Positions 8,511-18,503 of a DNA stretch of 64,000 bases are shown here, piece by piece. The position numbers were made by a program, and so were the translations under genes. The DNA comes from Polynucleobacter sp. MWH-Spelu-300-X4 (GTDB lineage Bacteria; Pseudomonadota; Gammaproteobacteria; Burkholderiales; Burkholderiaceae). Location: assembly GCF_018687515.1 (NCBI RefSeq), contig NZ_CP061294.1, positions 248,001 to 312,000 on the forward strand, given 5' to 3'. Within the stretch, counting starts at the first letter, position 1, and every line of letters starts with the position of its first letter. The notes below the pieces were generated by a model. It was not told the origin of the DNA. It did no database searches and worked only from the letters and a program-made list of their open reading frames with translations.

Positions 8511-9980
8511 TTATGGGTAAAGTATTCGTACACGATAACCAGCAGACTCTTCTGGTAGTGTGAGATTGATGTTGCTCGATATTTCAGAGTTGCCATCTGC
8601 TCCCTGAGCTATCTTTTCAGGAGATGCTCTCAAGTTATCTGGTAACCAAGCGCTAGGGAAAATGATGCGCTGCGCAATTAATGTGTCATTGGCATCGGTA
8701 ACAGATAGTTCAAGAGATGGCCAGGCAACAGACGCAGCTATCTTGTTTCTGATTTGAAGTTGTAACTGACTTTGTTTTGAGTGGCCAATTTGTAGGTCGG
8801 CAAATTCAATTGCCCAAACTGAAAAATCTTTAATAGGTATGTCTTGGCAGGGTAAATAATCGCAAATTCCCTGATCTACATAAGTAAATACAGTTTGAAG
8901 TGGCGCTTGAATGCTCTCGGGAGTTTTTGCTATTAGATGTTTGATGACGTTGCGCCCTAAATAGCTAACTTGAGCTAACACGAGTAGGCTTAATACAACA
9001 GCGGCAATTACTCTTGCCCAGGTAGGTTTTTGAGAATCTTCTTTATTTAAAGTTTTTTTTTGAGCTAAGGCATTATCAGATGGCATTAATTGGCCGGTTA
9101 GGCAAACCCAACCATCGCATTCACGCCAAATATGTAACTTTAGCCAAGGTTGGTAAGTGGCAATAACTTCTTCTGCTTGCCTTGCCAAAATACCAGAAAG
9201 AACAATATGTCCATTAGGCGCAATGCGCTGACATAGAGCTGGTGCTAAAACTTGTAGAGGATTCGCTAGGATGTTGGCAACCACCACATCGTGTTGGCTG
9301 TCAGCTTTATCTTCTTCAGGCAAGAAGAAATCAACAGTGACTTCATTGCGGATAGCGTTGTCTTTGGCGGAGATAACCGCTTGCGGATCGATATCAACCC
9401 CAATTGCTGGCCCACAACCGAGGCGTTTGGCTGCAATCGCCAAGATTCCTGAGCCGCAACCGTAATCTAATAAAGTTTTAGATGCTAAATCTGGATGTTC
9501 CTCTAACCATTGCATGCATAGCTTCGTGGTTGGGTGACTACCTGTACCAAAAGCAAGGCCGGGGTCAACTGCTAAACAAACAGCGTTAGGATCGTTGGGG
9601 GCTTCGTGCCATGAGGGCACAACCCATAAACGTTGACCTACTCGGATTGGATCAAATTGAGATTGGGTTAATCGAACCCAGTCTTGTTCCTCGACAGATC
9701 TTTCTGTAGGTGGAGCAACTTGAAAACCCGCTTCACTTAATTCATTTAGGATTTCTTGGGCGTTAAGGCCTTGTTCATCGAACAGTGCTATAACTTGTGA
9801 CTGTTCCCAAGCATTGCGATCAGGCGTTAATCCGGGTTCGCCGTATAAAGGTTTTTCTTGTTCCGTATCGGCGGCGGCATCGCTAACAGAAATAGATAAG
9901 GAGCCTAGCTCCATTAAGGCATCCCCAAGGCTCTCTGCAAGATCCTCGGGTACCGTAAAAACTAATTCACGAAATGCCAT
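8511..9980 (-). CDS. prmA: Ribosomal protein L11 methyltransferase PrmA fused to a membrane-anchored DUF3426-like domain
   Basis: Residues 1-298 are PrmA, which trimethylates ribosomal protein L11. Its SAM-binding motif is LLDYGCGSGILAIAA (from about 170), the substrate-side motif is NILANPLQVLAP (from about 236), and the domain ends in CDGWVCLTGQL as PrmA should. The frame then runs on for about 190 residues. A short charged linker is followed by a transmembrane segment (about 321-340) and a region resembling DUF3426, normally the C-terminal part of a separate zinc-ribbon protein encoded next to prmA. No CxxC zinc ribbon is present. A T9 run at 9053-9061 (A9 in the message) lies within the linker, so a sequencing or natural indel could alter the join. 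An in-frame ATG at the junction might also permit separate translation of the second part. Confidence 0.88.
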   Translation of the reverse strand: MAFRELVFTVPEDLAESLGDALMELGSLSISVSDAAADTEQEKPLYGEPGLTPDRNAWEQSQVIALFDEQGLNAQEILNELSEAGFQVAPPTERSVEEQDWVRLTQSQFDPIRVGQRLWVVPSWHEAPNDPNAVCLAVDPGLAFGTGSHPTTKLCMQWLEEHPDLASKTLLDYGCGSGILAIAAKRLGCGPAIGVDIDPQAVISAKDNAIRNEVTVDFFLPEEDKADSQHDVVVANILANPLQVLAPALCQRIAPNGHIVLSGILARQAEEVIATYQPWLKLHIWRECDGWVCLTGQLMPSDNALAQKKTLNKEDSQKPTWARVIAAVVLSLLVLAQVSYLGRNVIKHLIAKTPESIQAPLQTVFTYVDQGICDYLPCQDIPIKDFSVWAIEFADLQIGHSKQSQLQLQIRNKIAASVAWPSLELSVTDANDTLIAQRIIFPSAWLPDNLRASPEKIAQGADGNSEISSNINLTLPEESAGYRVRILYP

Positions 9981-9995
9981 TTGCCTAAGTAACTA

Positions 9996-11366
9996 TTACT
10001 TCTCGTTACCGCGGCGTGAAGCTGCTTGTTCTTCGAGTTTGTGCTCAAGGTAGTGAATACTTGTGCCACCTACTTCAAACTTAGGATCAAGCATTAATTC
10101 ACGATGAAGCGGTACGTTGGTCAAAATGCCGTCAATTGCTACCTCTGACAAAGCGATGCGCATACGGCGAATAGCTTGTTCACGGGTTGCGCCATAAGCA
10201 ATTAATTTACCAATCATAGAATCGTAAGTTGGTGGCACGAAGTAACCAGCGTAGGCATGAGAGTCAACGCGGATACCAGGGCCGCCTGGCATATGCCAAG
10301 ACTGAATACGACCTGGGCTTGGCATAAATTTAACTGGATCTTCCGCATTGATACGGCACTCAATGGCGTGGCCTTTGAATTCGATATCTTTTTGACGGAA
10401 AGCCAGTTTTTCACCAGCAGCAATCAAAATTTGTTGTTGAACAATATCAATACCAGTAATTAGCTCTGTGACTGGGTGTTCAACTTGAACGCGAGTGTTC
10501 ATTTCAATGAAATAAAACTCATCGTTTTCATATAAGAACTCGAAAGTACCTGCGCCGCGATAACCAATTTTGCGACATGCTTCAGCACAACGTTCACCAA
10601 TTTTGGCGATTAAGCGACGGTCAATACCAGGGGCTGGCGCTTCTTCAATTACTTTTTGGTGACGGCGCTGCATAGAGCAATCACGTTCACCTAGATAAAC
10701 CGCATTCTTGTGCGTATCCGCAAGAATTTGAATTTCAACGTGACGAGGATTCTCTAAGAATTTCTCTAAATAGACTTCTGGGTTGCCAAAAGCTCTACCT
10801 GCTTCTTCGCGAGTCATATTAACCGCGTTAAGTAAGTGTGCTTCGGTATGTACAACGCGCATACCGCGACCACCACCACCGCCGGCAGCTTTAATAATGA
10901 CGGGGTAACCTACTTTTTTAGCAATCGCTAAAATTTCTTTTGGATTATCAGGCAGTGCGCCTTCAGAGCCAGGTACGCAAGGTACACCTGATTTAATCAT
11001 GGCTTGTTTTGCAGAAACTTTGTCACCCATGATGCGGATGGATTCTGCTGTTGGGCCGATAAAAGCAAAGCCAGATTTCTCTACACGCTCAGCAAAGTCT
11101 GCATTCTCAGATAAGAATCCATAACCAGGGTGAATAGCTTGCGCATCGGTTACTTCAGCTGCAGAAATAATTGCAGGCATATTTAAGTAACTTTGCGCTG
11201 ATGGAGCTGGTCCAATACAAACAGCTTCATCAGCTAACTTAACGTATTTAGCATCGCGGTCGGCTTCAGAGAAGACAACTACTGTTTTAATGCCCATTTC
11301 GCGACAGGCGCGCTGAATGCGTAGAGCAATTTCGCCGCGATTGGCGATAAGGATTTTTTCAAACAT
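9996..11366 (-). CDS. accC: Acetyl-CoA carboxylase, biotin carboxylase subunit
   Basis: ATP-grasp enzyme that carboxylates the biotin on AccB, the first half-reaction of malonyl-CoA synthesis. The protein begins [17 protein letters not shown], has the glycine-rich ATP loop [11 protein letters not shown], the [14 protein letters not shown] segment, and [16 protein letters not shown] with metal- and biotin-site residues. Its length of 456 residues is normal. It follows accB by 16 bases and precedes prmA by 15 bases, forming a tight operon. Confidence 0.97.
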   Translation of the reverse strand: MFEKILIANRGEIALRIQRACREMGIKTVVVFSEADRDAKYVKLADEAVCIGPAPSAQSYLNMPAIISAAEVTDAQAIHPGYGFLSENADFAERVEKSGFAFIGPTAESIRIMGDKVSAKQAMIKSGVPCVPGSEGALPDNPKEILAIAKKVGYPVIIKAAGGGGGRGMRVVHTEAHLLNAVNMTREEAGRAFGNPEVYLEKFLENPRHVEIQILADTHKNAVYLGERDCSMQRRHQKVIEEAPAPGIDRRLIAKIGERCAEACRKIGYRGAGTFEFLYENDEFYFIEMNTRVQVEHPVTELITGIDIVQQQILIAAGEKLAFRQKDIEFKGHAIECRINAEDPVKFMPSPGRIQSWHMPGGPGIRVDSHAYAGYFVPPTYDSMIGKLIAYGATREQAIRRMRIALSEVAIDGILTNVPLHRELMLDPKFEVGGTSIHYLEHKLEEQAASRRGNEK

Positions 11367-11382
11367 CCGGAAACCTCTTTAA

Positions 11383-11838
11383 TTAACCAATAATAAAAAG
11401 AGCTTGACCGAATTCAACACCTTGGCCGTTCTCGCAAAGAATTTCTTTAACTACACCAGATTTATCAGATTCAATTTCATTGAGAAGCTTCATCGCCTCA
11501 ATAATGCAAAGTGTTTGACCTTCTTTAACTGTATCGCCAATTTTCACAAACGCATCTGCGCCTGGTGTTGGTGAACGGTAGAAAGTTCCAACCATTGGAG
11601 ATTTAACTGGGTGACCTGTTGGTGCTGTTGGAGCAGCTTCAACTGGAGCCGGTGCAGCTGCGGGAGCTGCGGCAGCAGGTGCTGCAGCTGGTGCATAAAC
11701 TTGTTGAGCAGGTGCTGCTAGGATGGGGGCTGGATTCTTAACGATGCGAACTTTGTCTTCGCCTTCAGTAACTTCTAGTTCTGATACGCCAGATTCGGCT
11801 ACTAAATCGATCAAAGTTTTAAGTTTTCGTAAGTCCAT
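11383..11838 (-). CDS. accB: Acetyl-CoA carboxylase biotin carboxyl carrier protein
   Basis: Carrier subunit of acetyl-CoA carboxylase. The C-terminal biotinyl domain holds the EAMKL motif with K117 as the biotin attachment site. An Ala/Pro-rich flexible linker occupies about residues 36-75. The 151-residue length fits the family. It lies between tlpA and accC on the same strand. In many Burkholderiales, from memory, aroQ sits just upstream; it is absent here. Confidence 0.97.
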   Translation of the reverse strand: MDLRKLKTLIDLVAESGVSELEVTEGEDKVRIVKNPAPILAAPAQQVYAPAAAPAAAAPAAAPAPVEAAPTAPTGHPVKSPMVGTFYRSPTPGADAFVKIGDTVKEGQTLCIIEAMKLLNEIESDKSGVVKEILCENGQGVEFGQALFIIG

Positions 11839-11858
11839 GATTCCCTTCCTGTTGTTTT

Positions 11859-12398
11859 TTACTTGGATGGGAGTATAGCGCTATCTAGCCATGATTTGAG
11901 CTCATCTTCGCTTATTTTTCCTAATTTTGTCTTTTTAATGACACCTTTTCCATCCACTAGAACGGTAAAAGGTAGCCCTCCGCTTGGATTTCCCATGTTT
12001 TTTGCCCAATTAACGCCTTCTATGGGGTTTACTGTGATCGGGTAGTTAATCGGTGTTTTTTCTAGAAATTGACGAATATTAGATGGTGAATCGACACCGA
12101 TGCCGACAAATAAAACATTTTTATCTTTATATAGGCTATAAGCTTTTTCGAGGGTTGGCATTTCCTCTACGCATGGAGGGCACCAGGATGCCCAAAAATT
12201 AAGCACCAAAATTTTATTTCGCCATTCCTTTGTTACATGAATAGCGCCATCGGGCCCCTTTAATTCTTCTTTTAAGAAGAGCTCAACAGCCTGATCTTTA
12301 GCCTCAGTTGTTCTATGTTTAAAGCTAGATAACCCGATTCCGAGGATGGCGGCAATAAGTCCGGCGGAAATTAGCAAAGCCCATTGGCGTTTATTCAC
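11859..12398 (-). CDS. TlpA-type periplasmic thiol-disulfide oxidoreductase
   Basis: Thioredoxin-fold protein of 179 residues with an N-terminal membrane anchor or signal (residues 6-24) and the redox motif WASWCPPC (C73, C76). A cis-proline region is seen in [13 protein letters not shown]. TlpA/ResA-like proteins reduce disulfides in the periplasm, often for cytochrome or oxidase assembly; the partner here is unknown. It lies 20 bases upstream of accB in the same direction, which may simply be shared transcription. Only a weak AGAAAGA precedes the start. Confidence 0.85.
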   Translation of the reverse strand: MNKRQWALLISAGLIAAILGIGLSSFKHRTTEAKDQAVELFLKEELKGPDGAIHVTKEWRNKILVLNFWASWCPPCVEEMPTLEKAYSLYKDKNVLFVGIGVDSPSNIRQFLEKTPINYPITVNPIEGVNWAKNMGNPSGGLPFTVLVDGKGVIKKTKLGKISEDELKSWLDSAILPSK

Positions 12399-12463
12399 AA
12401 TCTTTCTTTCTGTTTTTCAATAATTTGGCTTATTTTGCACTCATCATTAGATAAAATCTTGCC

Positions 12464-13867
12464 ATGCATCTTCATATTCTAGGTATTTGCGGTACTTTTA
12501 TGGGCGGGATTGCCGCCATCGCACGTCAGGCTGGTCATAAAGTGACAGGTTGCGACGCTAATGTTTATCCTCCAATGAGCACTCAATTAGAGGCGCAAGG
12601 TATTGAATTGATCGAAGGTTTTTCACCTGATCAAATTGCCCTCAACCCCGATCTTTTTATTATCGGTAATGTGGTTTCTCGTGGCAATCCATTGATGGAA
12701 GCTATTTTGGAGCAAGGTTTGCCTTATCAATCTGGACCCCAATGGTTGGGTGAGCAGGTTTTGCAGGGTAAGCATGTTTTGGCTGTAGCTGGCACGCACG
12801 GTAAAACAACCACAACAGCCATGTTGACTTGGATTTTGCAGGCTAACGGTTTAGAGCCTGGATATCTGATTGGTGGGGTACCTAATAATTTTGATGTATC
12901 GGCAAGATTGGGTAGCAAAGTTCCAACAGCAAAAGCGCATTATTTTGTGATCGAAGCTGATGAATACGATACGGCCTTCTTTGATAAGCGCAGTAAGTTT
13001 GTTCATTACAGACCACGTACGGCAATTCTGAATAATTTGGAGTTTGATCATGCCGACATCTTTGCCGATATCACTGCCATAGAAACCCAATTTCATCATT
13101 TGGTGAGAACAGTGCCGGGTAGTGGTTGTTTAGTCGTCAATGCTGCTGAAGAAAGTTTAGAGCGTGTTTTAAAGCGTGGCTGCTGGTCTGTTGCTGAAAA
13201 ATTTGGCGGAGAAGCTTCAGAGTCTGATTGGGCTTTGCAAGATACGCAAAATGATGGATTTAGAGTTTTTTATAAAAACCAAGAAGTTGCGGAAGTTGTC
13301 TGGGATCAAGATGCATCAGTTACTGGTCGCCATAATCAACTTAATGCGTTGGCGGCCATCGCTGCTGCTCATCATATTGGGGTGTCACCTAAAGATGCTG
13401 CAAAAGCTTTAGGGTCTTTCAAAAACGTGAAGCGCCGTATGGAAGTGATTGGCCGTGTCAATGGCATCACCGTGTACGATGATTTTGCACATCACCCAAC
13501 TGCAATCACAACGACGGTAGATGGTTTGCGCCGAAGAATAGGTAGGGCTGAAGGCACTCGTTTATTGGCGGTATTAGAGCCTCGTTCTAATACGATGAAA
13601 TTGGGTGTTATGAAAAGCCAGTTGCCTGATAGTTTGCGAGATGCCGATTTAGTGTTTGGCTATGGGGCATCTGAGGGTAAGGATGCTTTGGGCTGGGACC
13701 TTGGGGAATCTTTATCTCCATTAGGTAATAAGGCGCAAGCATTTAATGATTTGAATAGTTTGATCGCTGCGGTTAAACAACAAGCGCGACCTGGTGATCA
13801 TATTTTGGTAATGAGTAATGGTGGTTTTGGTGGTGTGCATAAAAAACTACTAGAGCAACTCCAATAA
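12464..13867 (+). CDS. mpl: UDP-N-acetylmuramate:L-alanyl-gamma-D-glutamyl-meso-diaminopimelate ligase
   Basis: Mur-ligase family enzyme that reattaches recycled tripeptide to UDP-MurNAc. The N-terminal Rossmann start MHLHILGICGTFMGGIA, the ATP loop GTHGKTTTTAM (about 110-120), the ILNNLEFDHADIF segment and the FAHHPTA motif all match Mpl rather than MurC. Its length of 467 residues is typical. It is functionally linked to AmpD elsewhere in the window. It diverges from tlpA with a 65-base gap. A weak promoter-like pair (TTGGCT, 17 bases, TAGATA at 12448-12453) would give an almost leaderless message. Confidence 0.95.
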   Translation: MHLHILGICGTFMGGIAAIARQAGHKVTGCDANVYPPMSTQLEAQGIELIEGFSPDQIALNPDLFIIGNVVSRGNPLMEAILEQGLPYQSGPQWLGEQVLQGKHVLAVAGTHGKTTTTAMLTWILQANGLEPGYLIGGVPNNFDVSARLGSKVPTAKAHYFVIEADEYDTAFFDKRSKFVHYRPRTAILNNLEFDHADIFADITAIETQFHHLVRTVPGSGCLVVNAAEESLERVLKRGCWSVAEKFGGEASESDWALQDTQNDGFRVFYKNQEVAEVVWDQDASVTGRHNQLNALAAIAAAHHIGVSPKDAAKALGSFKNVKRRMEVIGRVNGITVYDDFAHHPTAITTTVDGLRRRIGRAEGTRLLAVLEPRSNTMKLGVMKSQLPDSLRDADLVFGYGASEGKDALGWDLGESLSPLGNKAQAFNDLNSLIAAVKQQARPGDHILVMSNGGFGGVHKKLLEQLQ

Positions 13868-13915
13868 TTTATTTAACAACCTATACATTAAAAATTAATT
13901 TAAAAGAGACTAAAT

Positions 13916-14671
13916 ATGACTAATCCAGCAAAGCGTTTGGAGAATAAAGTTTGCGTCATTACAGGTGCCGCTAATGGCATTGGTTTCGCAACTGCTCAGA
14001 AATTTTCTAATGAAGGTGCTTTAGCGATTATTTGCGACATGAACCAGGAACAGGTTGATGCAGCAGTTAAAAAAATTGTGGATGCTGGTGGTCGCGCGGA
14101 AGGTTATGTTCTAAATGTAACGGATAGAGCAAGTATTGATTTGGTGGTGGCTGCGTTGATGGCTCGTCATGGTCGCATTGATGTCTTAATTAATAACGCG
14201 GGTATTACAAAAGATGCGCGCTTGGTTAACATGACTGAGCAACAGTTTGACGCAGTAGTAGATGTTAATTTAAAGGGCGTATTTAACTGCACGCAAGCGG
14301 TTGTGCCACATATGTTGAAGGCTGGTAAAGGCTCTATTGTGAGTGCTTCAAGCGTGGTTGGTTTATATGGCAATTTTGGCCAAACGAATTATGCGGCAAC
14401 AAAATTTGGTGTGATTGGCATGACCATGACTTGGGCGCGTGAGTTGGGCCCTAAAGGAATTCGTGTGAATGCGGTATGCCCAGGTTTTGTTGAAACCGGT
14501 ATTTTGGCAACCATTCCGGAAGATGTTCTAAAGGGTATGCAAGAGCGTTCTTGGTTGCGTCGTCTAGGTCAACCTGAAGAGTTGGCGAATGTTTATGCAT
14601 TTTTGGCTAGTGATGAATCTAGTTATATCAATGGTATTGCGCTAGAAGCCAGCGGCGGGATGTCTTTGTAA
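13916..14671 (+). CDS. FabG-like short-chain dehydrogenase/reductase
   Basis: Classical SDR of 251 residues. The cofactor loop is TGAANGIG (residues 16-23), NNAG is present (93-96), a Ser lies near 145, and the catalytic YAATK has Y159 and K163. It resembles 3-oxoacyl-ACP reductases (FabG), but many SDRs share this pattern and the true substrate is uncertain. It is not in a fatty-acid gene cluster. Its stop shares a base with the ATG of the following RNB gene (TAATG), indicating coupling. Confidence 0.85.
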   Translation: MTNPAKRLENKVCVITGAANGIGFATAQKFSNEGALAIICDMNQEQVDAAVKKIVDAGGRAEGYVLNVTDRASIDLVVAALMARHGRIDVLINNAGITKDARLVNMTEQQFDAVVDVNLKGVFNCTQAVVPHMLKAGKGSIVSASSVVGLYGNFGQTNYAATKFGVIGMTMTWARELGPKGIRVNAVCPGFVETGILATIPEDVLKGMQERSWLRRLGQPEELANVYAFLASDESSYINGIALEASGGMSL

Positions 14672-16746
14672 TGCATTTGTTGCATGAAGAAGGTGGCGAT
14701 ATCAAAATTGCCACGCTGTTATCAGGTGATGTGAACTCCGAAAAAGAGGCATTGGCTGTTGAAACGCTTGGTGGTAAACGTGGCAAATTAAAGACTAAAG
14801 ATGTTTGGCTTAAATTTGAACACGCGCATCCAACCAAGATGCTAGAAGAAGCGCAAATTATTGCTCAAGAGATCGATTTAGATTTTCTTTGGGAGTGCGC
14901 AGGCTCAGGTGAGTTCCATTTTCTAGATTTAGCTAAAGAATATTTTGGTGAATCATCGGATGTCGCTCAAAAAACAGGTTTAGCGATTGCTTTGCAGGGT
15001 GCGCCCATTTATTTCAGACGTAAAGGTCGTGGACAATTTTTACGTGCACCAGAAGATCAATTAAAAGCAGCCATCCAAGCAGTTGAAAGAAAGAAACTGG
15101 AGTTGGCTAAGCAAGAACAGTGGGAGAACGACTTAAGGCAAGGTCAATTACCGGAAGAAATTGCTCCTCAAGTAAATGCCTTGCTATTTTCTCCGGACAA
15201 AAATACGACTGCTTATAAAGCCGTTGCAAATGCTAGCCAAGGTTTAAAGGGTGGTGTTGCAGAATTATTCCTGAAGTGTGGCGTATTAGGTTCGGCTTTA
15301 GCCTATCACGAAGGTAAATTTTTAAAAGAGCACTTTCCAAAGGGCACGGGTTTTCAAGTGCAGTTGCAAGCTGATGAGCAGGCGGCTTGGGATGCGGCTT
15401 TAGAAAAGCTACCGGTAGCTGAAGTGGAAGCATTTTCTATTGATGATGCAACAACCACTGAAATTGATGATGCTTTTTCTGTTACGCAGATTCATGATGA
15501 AACCTTAGGTACGTTATTTAAAGTAGGTGTTCATATCGCTGCACCAGCTTTGGCGATTCAGCGCGCTAGCGAGTTGGATGCGATTGCCCGTCAAAGGTTA
15601 TCGACCGTTTATTACCCTGGTGGCAAGATCACCATGCTGCCTGATCATGTTATTGATATCTTTTCATTGCATGCGGCAAATGATGTGAGCAAGGCTAAAC
15701 CTTTGCGTCCAGCAGTTTCTTTATATGTCACGCTTAATGCCGATGGCGTACCCATTGCGGAAGGTCCTCATGCGCCAATAACGAAAGTTGAGCGTATTCC
15801 CATGGGTGCTAATTTACGTTTAGATGATTTAGAGAATCTTGTAACGGAAGAGGCGCTTTCATCAGAGCAAAATATTAAACAACTACCCTATCAACAAGAG
15901 TTGGCATTGTTGTGGAATTCAGCACAAAAGTTACATGCAAGACGACAAGAGCAGCGGGTAGCAAGTGGTTTGCGTGCTGAGGCATTGGGTTTGCCCGACC
16001 CTCAGGCGTTAGCCAAAGACTTTAACTTTAAAGTGGTAGATGGTGTTGTTGAGATTGCGCCGCGTCAGCGAGGATCGATTATGGATTCGATTGTTGCCGA
16101 GTGGATGATCTTTTGTAACAGTACTTGGGGTAATCAATTAGCGGCCCATAGTGTGCCAGGTATTTACCGTACTCAAAAAGGTTGGGGCCCACAACGAACA
16201 CGTATGCAAACCATGCCAGGTCCGCATGAGGGTTTAGGTGTTGAAAATTATGCGTGGTGTACATCACCTTTAAGACGCTATGTTGATTTGGTGAATCAAT
16301 GGCAATTAATTGCTATGGCTCAGAATGGTGTGACTGCTAAATTGGTTGCACCCTTTAAGCCAAAAGACGCAGATTTAATGGCGATTGCTGCAGATTTTGA
16401 TGGCACTTATGCTGCTTATGGTGAACATCAAAATCAAATGGAACGATATTGGTGTTTGCAGTATTTGAAGCAATTGGGTTTACCTTGGCGTGGCATTGTG
16501 AGGCATCTAAAAGACGGTCAGGCTCGTGTGGAGCCGATACCTTTGCGTTTAACAGTTCCTGAGTTAGCTGATCAAGCTAGGGGCGCGCGAGCTGAGGTTG
16601 AGGTATTGGATATAGACCCTCTAGCTTTGGAGGCTAGTGTGCGTTATCTTGGTTTGGTTGATGCTGTTGGATCTGATGTGGAAGATGTTGAGGTTGCCCC
16701 AGCAGTAATAGATGGCCATGTTTCCGTTGATGAACCCAAAGAATAG
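14671..16746 (+). CDS. RNB-domain (RNase II/R family) exoribonuclease
   Basis: A 3'-to-5' exoribonuclease-like protein of 691 residues. The RNB catalytic motif DDATTTEIDDAFS (about 258-270) keeps the aspartates that bind the metals. A second family motif is seen in TSPLRRYVDLVNQWQL, the substrate-clamp region. The N-terminal part is not a clear cold-shock domain, which differs from E. coli RNase II/R, and this is the usual form in beta-proteobacteria. Its start overlaps the preceding SDR gene by one base, and the next gene begins inside its 3' end. Confidence 0.88.
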   Translation: MHLLHEEGGDIKIATLLSGDVNSEKEALAVETLGGKRGKLKTKDVWLKFEHAHPTKMLEEAQIIAQEIDLDFLWECAGSGEFHFLDLAKEYFGESSDVAQKTGLAIALQGAPIYFRRKGRGQFLRAPEDQLKAAIQAVERKKLELAKQEQWENDLRQGQLPEEIAPQVNALLFSPDKNTTAYKAVANASQGLKGGVAELFLKCGVLGSALAYHEGKFLKEHFPKGTGFQVQLQADEQAAWDAALEKLPVAEVEAFSIDDATTTEIDDAFSVTQIHDETLGTLFKVGVHIAAPALAIQRASELDAIARQRLSTVYYPGGKITMLPDHVIDIFSLHAANDVSKAKPLRPAVSLYVTLNADGVPIAEGPHAPITKVERIPMGANLRLDDLENLVTEEALSSEQNIKQLPYQQELALLWNSAQKLHARRQEQRVASGLRAEALGLPDPQALAKDFNFKVVDGVVEIAPRQRGSIMDSIVAEWMIFCNSTWGNQLAAHSVPGIYRTQKGWGPQRTRMQTMPGPHEGLGVENYAWCTSPLRRYVDLVNQWQLIAMAQNGVTAKLVAPFKPKDADLMAIAADFDGTYAAYGEHQNQMERYWCLQYLKQLGLPWRGIVRHLKDGQARVEPIPLRLTVPELADQARGARAEVEVLDIDPLALEASVRYLGLVDAVGSDVEDVEVAPAVIDGHVSVDEPKE

Positions 16747-17551
16747 TTTTGTTGCTGCTAATTTGACGCAGTGGAAGCAGCCCATTGTTTATGCATTGGG
16801 GCTATCTTTTGTGTTGCATATGGTTTTTTTGGGCATTAAATGGCATCAAGATGATGAGCATGCACGTCGTTTAAAAACACCTTTAAGTGTTGTTTTGGTT
16901 AATGCTAATAGTGCTAAAGCGCCTGCAAATGCCAAGCGTTTGGCTCAGGCTGATTTAAATGGTGGTGGTGAACTGAAAGATGCACAAGCCAGTGCATTGC
17001 GTCGAGCTGATCCTCAGTTGGCTAATCAATTGGAAAAGATGCAAGCTGAGCAAAAGCGCTTACTTTCTCAAATCAAAGAGGGGCGTTTTAGTGATAAAAG
17101 TACGCTTAATAGCCAAAGCTCTCAATCTCAAAAAGAATCTAATCCTTTAGAAGCAGAAATTGCGAAACGGCTTCAAAAAGATGGTCAGCAACCTAGGCGT
17201 GCTGCTGTAACCGCAACTAGTGCAAAAGCTGTTGTTTTTGCTCATTACTATGATGCGATGCGTAAACAAATTGAAGCTTTTGGTACAACCCATTTCCCGA
17301 GGGTTCAGGGGAAAGCTTTGTACGGTAGTGTGGTGTTGATGGTGAGCGTTGATCAGCAGGGACACTTAGTGAAGGACGGGATTTCTGTTATGAAATCTTC
17401 AGGCAATCAAGAGTTAGATCGCCAAGCAATTGCTATTATTCGATCAGCTGCTCCATTTGGTCGATTCACAGATCGGATGAGAAAGCAGATTGATATTTTG
17501 GATTGGGTATCCACTTTTGAATTTACGCGTGAGGGTGCTGAGCTCAAGTAA
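16712..17551 (+). CDS. TonB-family energy transducer
   Basis: Single-pass inner-membrane protein that couples the proton-motive force to outer-membrane transporters. A hydrophobic anchor lies at about residues 25-43 and is followed by a charged, Gln/Ala-rich periplasmic region. The TonB C-terminal fold is seen in the last 90 residues (GSVVLMVSVDQQGHLVKDGI... SSGNQELDRQAIAIIRSAAPFG). No classical Pro-Glu/Pro-Lys repeat is present. The start is uncertain: 16712, 16718 and 16730 are in-frame ATGs overlapping the end of the RNB gene. No exbBD is nearby. Confidence 0.78.
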   Translation: MAMFPLMNPKNSFVAANLTQWKQPIVYALGLSFVLHMVFLGIKWHQDDEHARRLKTPLSVVLVNANSAKAPANAKRLAQADLNGGGELKDAQASALRRADPQLANQLEKMQAEQKRLLSQIKEGRFSDKSTLNSQSSQSQKESNPLEAEIAKRLQKDGQQPRRAAVTATSAKAVVFAHYYDAMRKQIEAFGTTHFPRVQGKALYGSVVLMVSVDQQGHLVKDGISVMKSSGNQELDRQAIAIIRSAAPFGRFTDRMRKQIDILDWVSTFEFTREGAELK

Positions 17552-17607
17552 AGAAAATGGCTCGGTAAAAACCTTACAATGAATAAAACCTTTTATTTCT
17601 TATTTGC

Positions 17608-18492
17608 ATGAATACACCAACAGTAGATCAAGTTAATCCGCAAGACTATCCGGGTAAAGATGTTTATACGGTGATTGGGCACCCTATTGCGCATAGTCGT
17701 TCCCCTATTATTCATATGACTTTTGCTAAACAAGCAAATGAACCTATTTATTACGGACGTATTTTTGCTGAGTTGGATGAATTTAAGAAAAAAGCGACTG
17801 AGTTTTTTGCTCGCGGCGGTAAGGGAATGAATATTACGGTGCCATTCAAATTGGAAGCTTATGAATTAGGCCAAAAGAAAACACCTCGTGCGGAATTAGC
17901 TAAAGCTGCTAATGTGCTTTGGATGCAAGATGGTGAGTTGTGGTGTGACAACACGGACGGTATTGGTTTGATCTTGGATCTGAAGCGCCTCCTAAAAGAA
18001 CAGGGGCAAGTGTTATCCGGTGCCAAGGTTTTAATTTTAGGTGCTGGCGGTGCCGCGCAAGGTGTCGTAGCGCCTTTGATGGACGAGGGTGTTACAGATT
18101 TATCCTTGGCTAATAGAACTTTTTCAAAAGCAGAGCAGATGGCCCAGCAATTTCCATCTTTAAAGCCTTTGCGCATGGAAGATTTGGCGGCTTTTTCAGA
18201 GCCCCAAAAATTTGATTTAATTATTAACGCTACTGCTACTGGTTTGGGAGATAGCTCGCCTATCGCTAAAGATGTGTTGGCTAAATTGATGCATTCAAAA
18301 TCAGTTGCTTATGACATGGTGTATGGCAAAGATACGCGTTTTATGAAAGATGCTGCTGAGTTGGGTATTAGGGCGGTTGATGGTTTGGGTATGCTGGTAG
18401 AGCAAGCAGCTGATGCTTTCATAACATGGAGAAAGCCTCAAGTGTCTTTGGATATTAATGCGGCGATTGTTGCGGCGAGAGCCACTTATTAA
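17608..18492 (+). CDS. aroE: Shikimate dehydrogenase (NADP+)
   Basis: Reduces 3-dehydroshikimate to shikimate in aromatic amino-acid synthesis. Substrate-site motifs are IGHPIAHSRSP and GMNITVPFK (catalytic Lys and neighbouring Asn), and the NADP loop is ILGAGGAAQGV. The TATGLGD and YDMVYGKDT segments are also typical. It has 294 residues. Neighbouring tonB and mtgA lie on the same strand, with mtgA following 11 bases after the stop. Confidence 0.96.
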   Translation: MNTPTVDQVNPQDYPGKDVYTVIGHPIAHSRSPIIHMTFAKQANEPIYYGRIFAELDEFKKKATEFFARGGKGMNITVPFKLEAYELGQKKTPRAELAKAANVLWMQDGELWCDNTDGIGLILDLKRLLKEQGQVLSGAKVLILGAGGAAQGVVAPLMDEGVTDLSLANRTFSKAEQMAQQFPSLKPLRMEDLAAFSEPQKFDLIINATATGLGDSSPIAKDVLAKLMHSKSVAYDMVYGKDTRFMKDAAELGIRAVDGLGMLVEQAADAFITWRKPQVSLDINAAIVAARATY

Positions 18493-18503
18493 ATAAAATA
18501 TTT

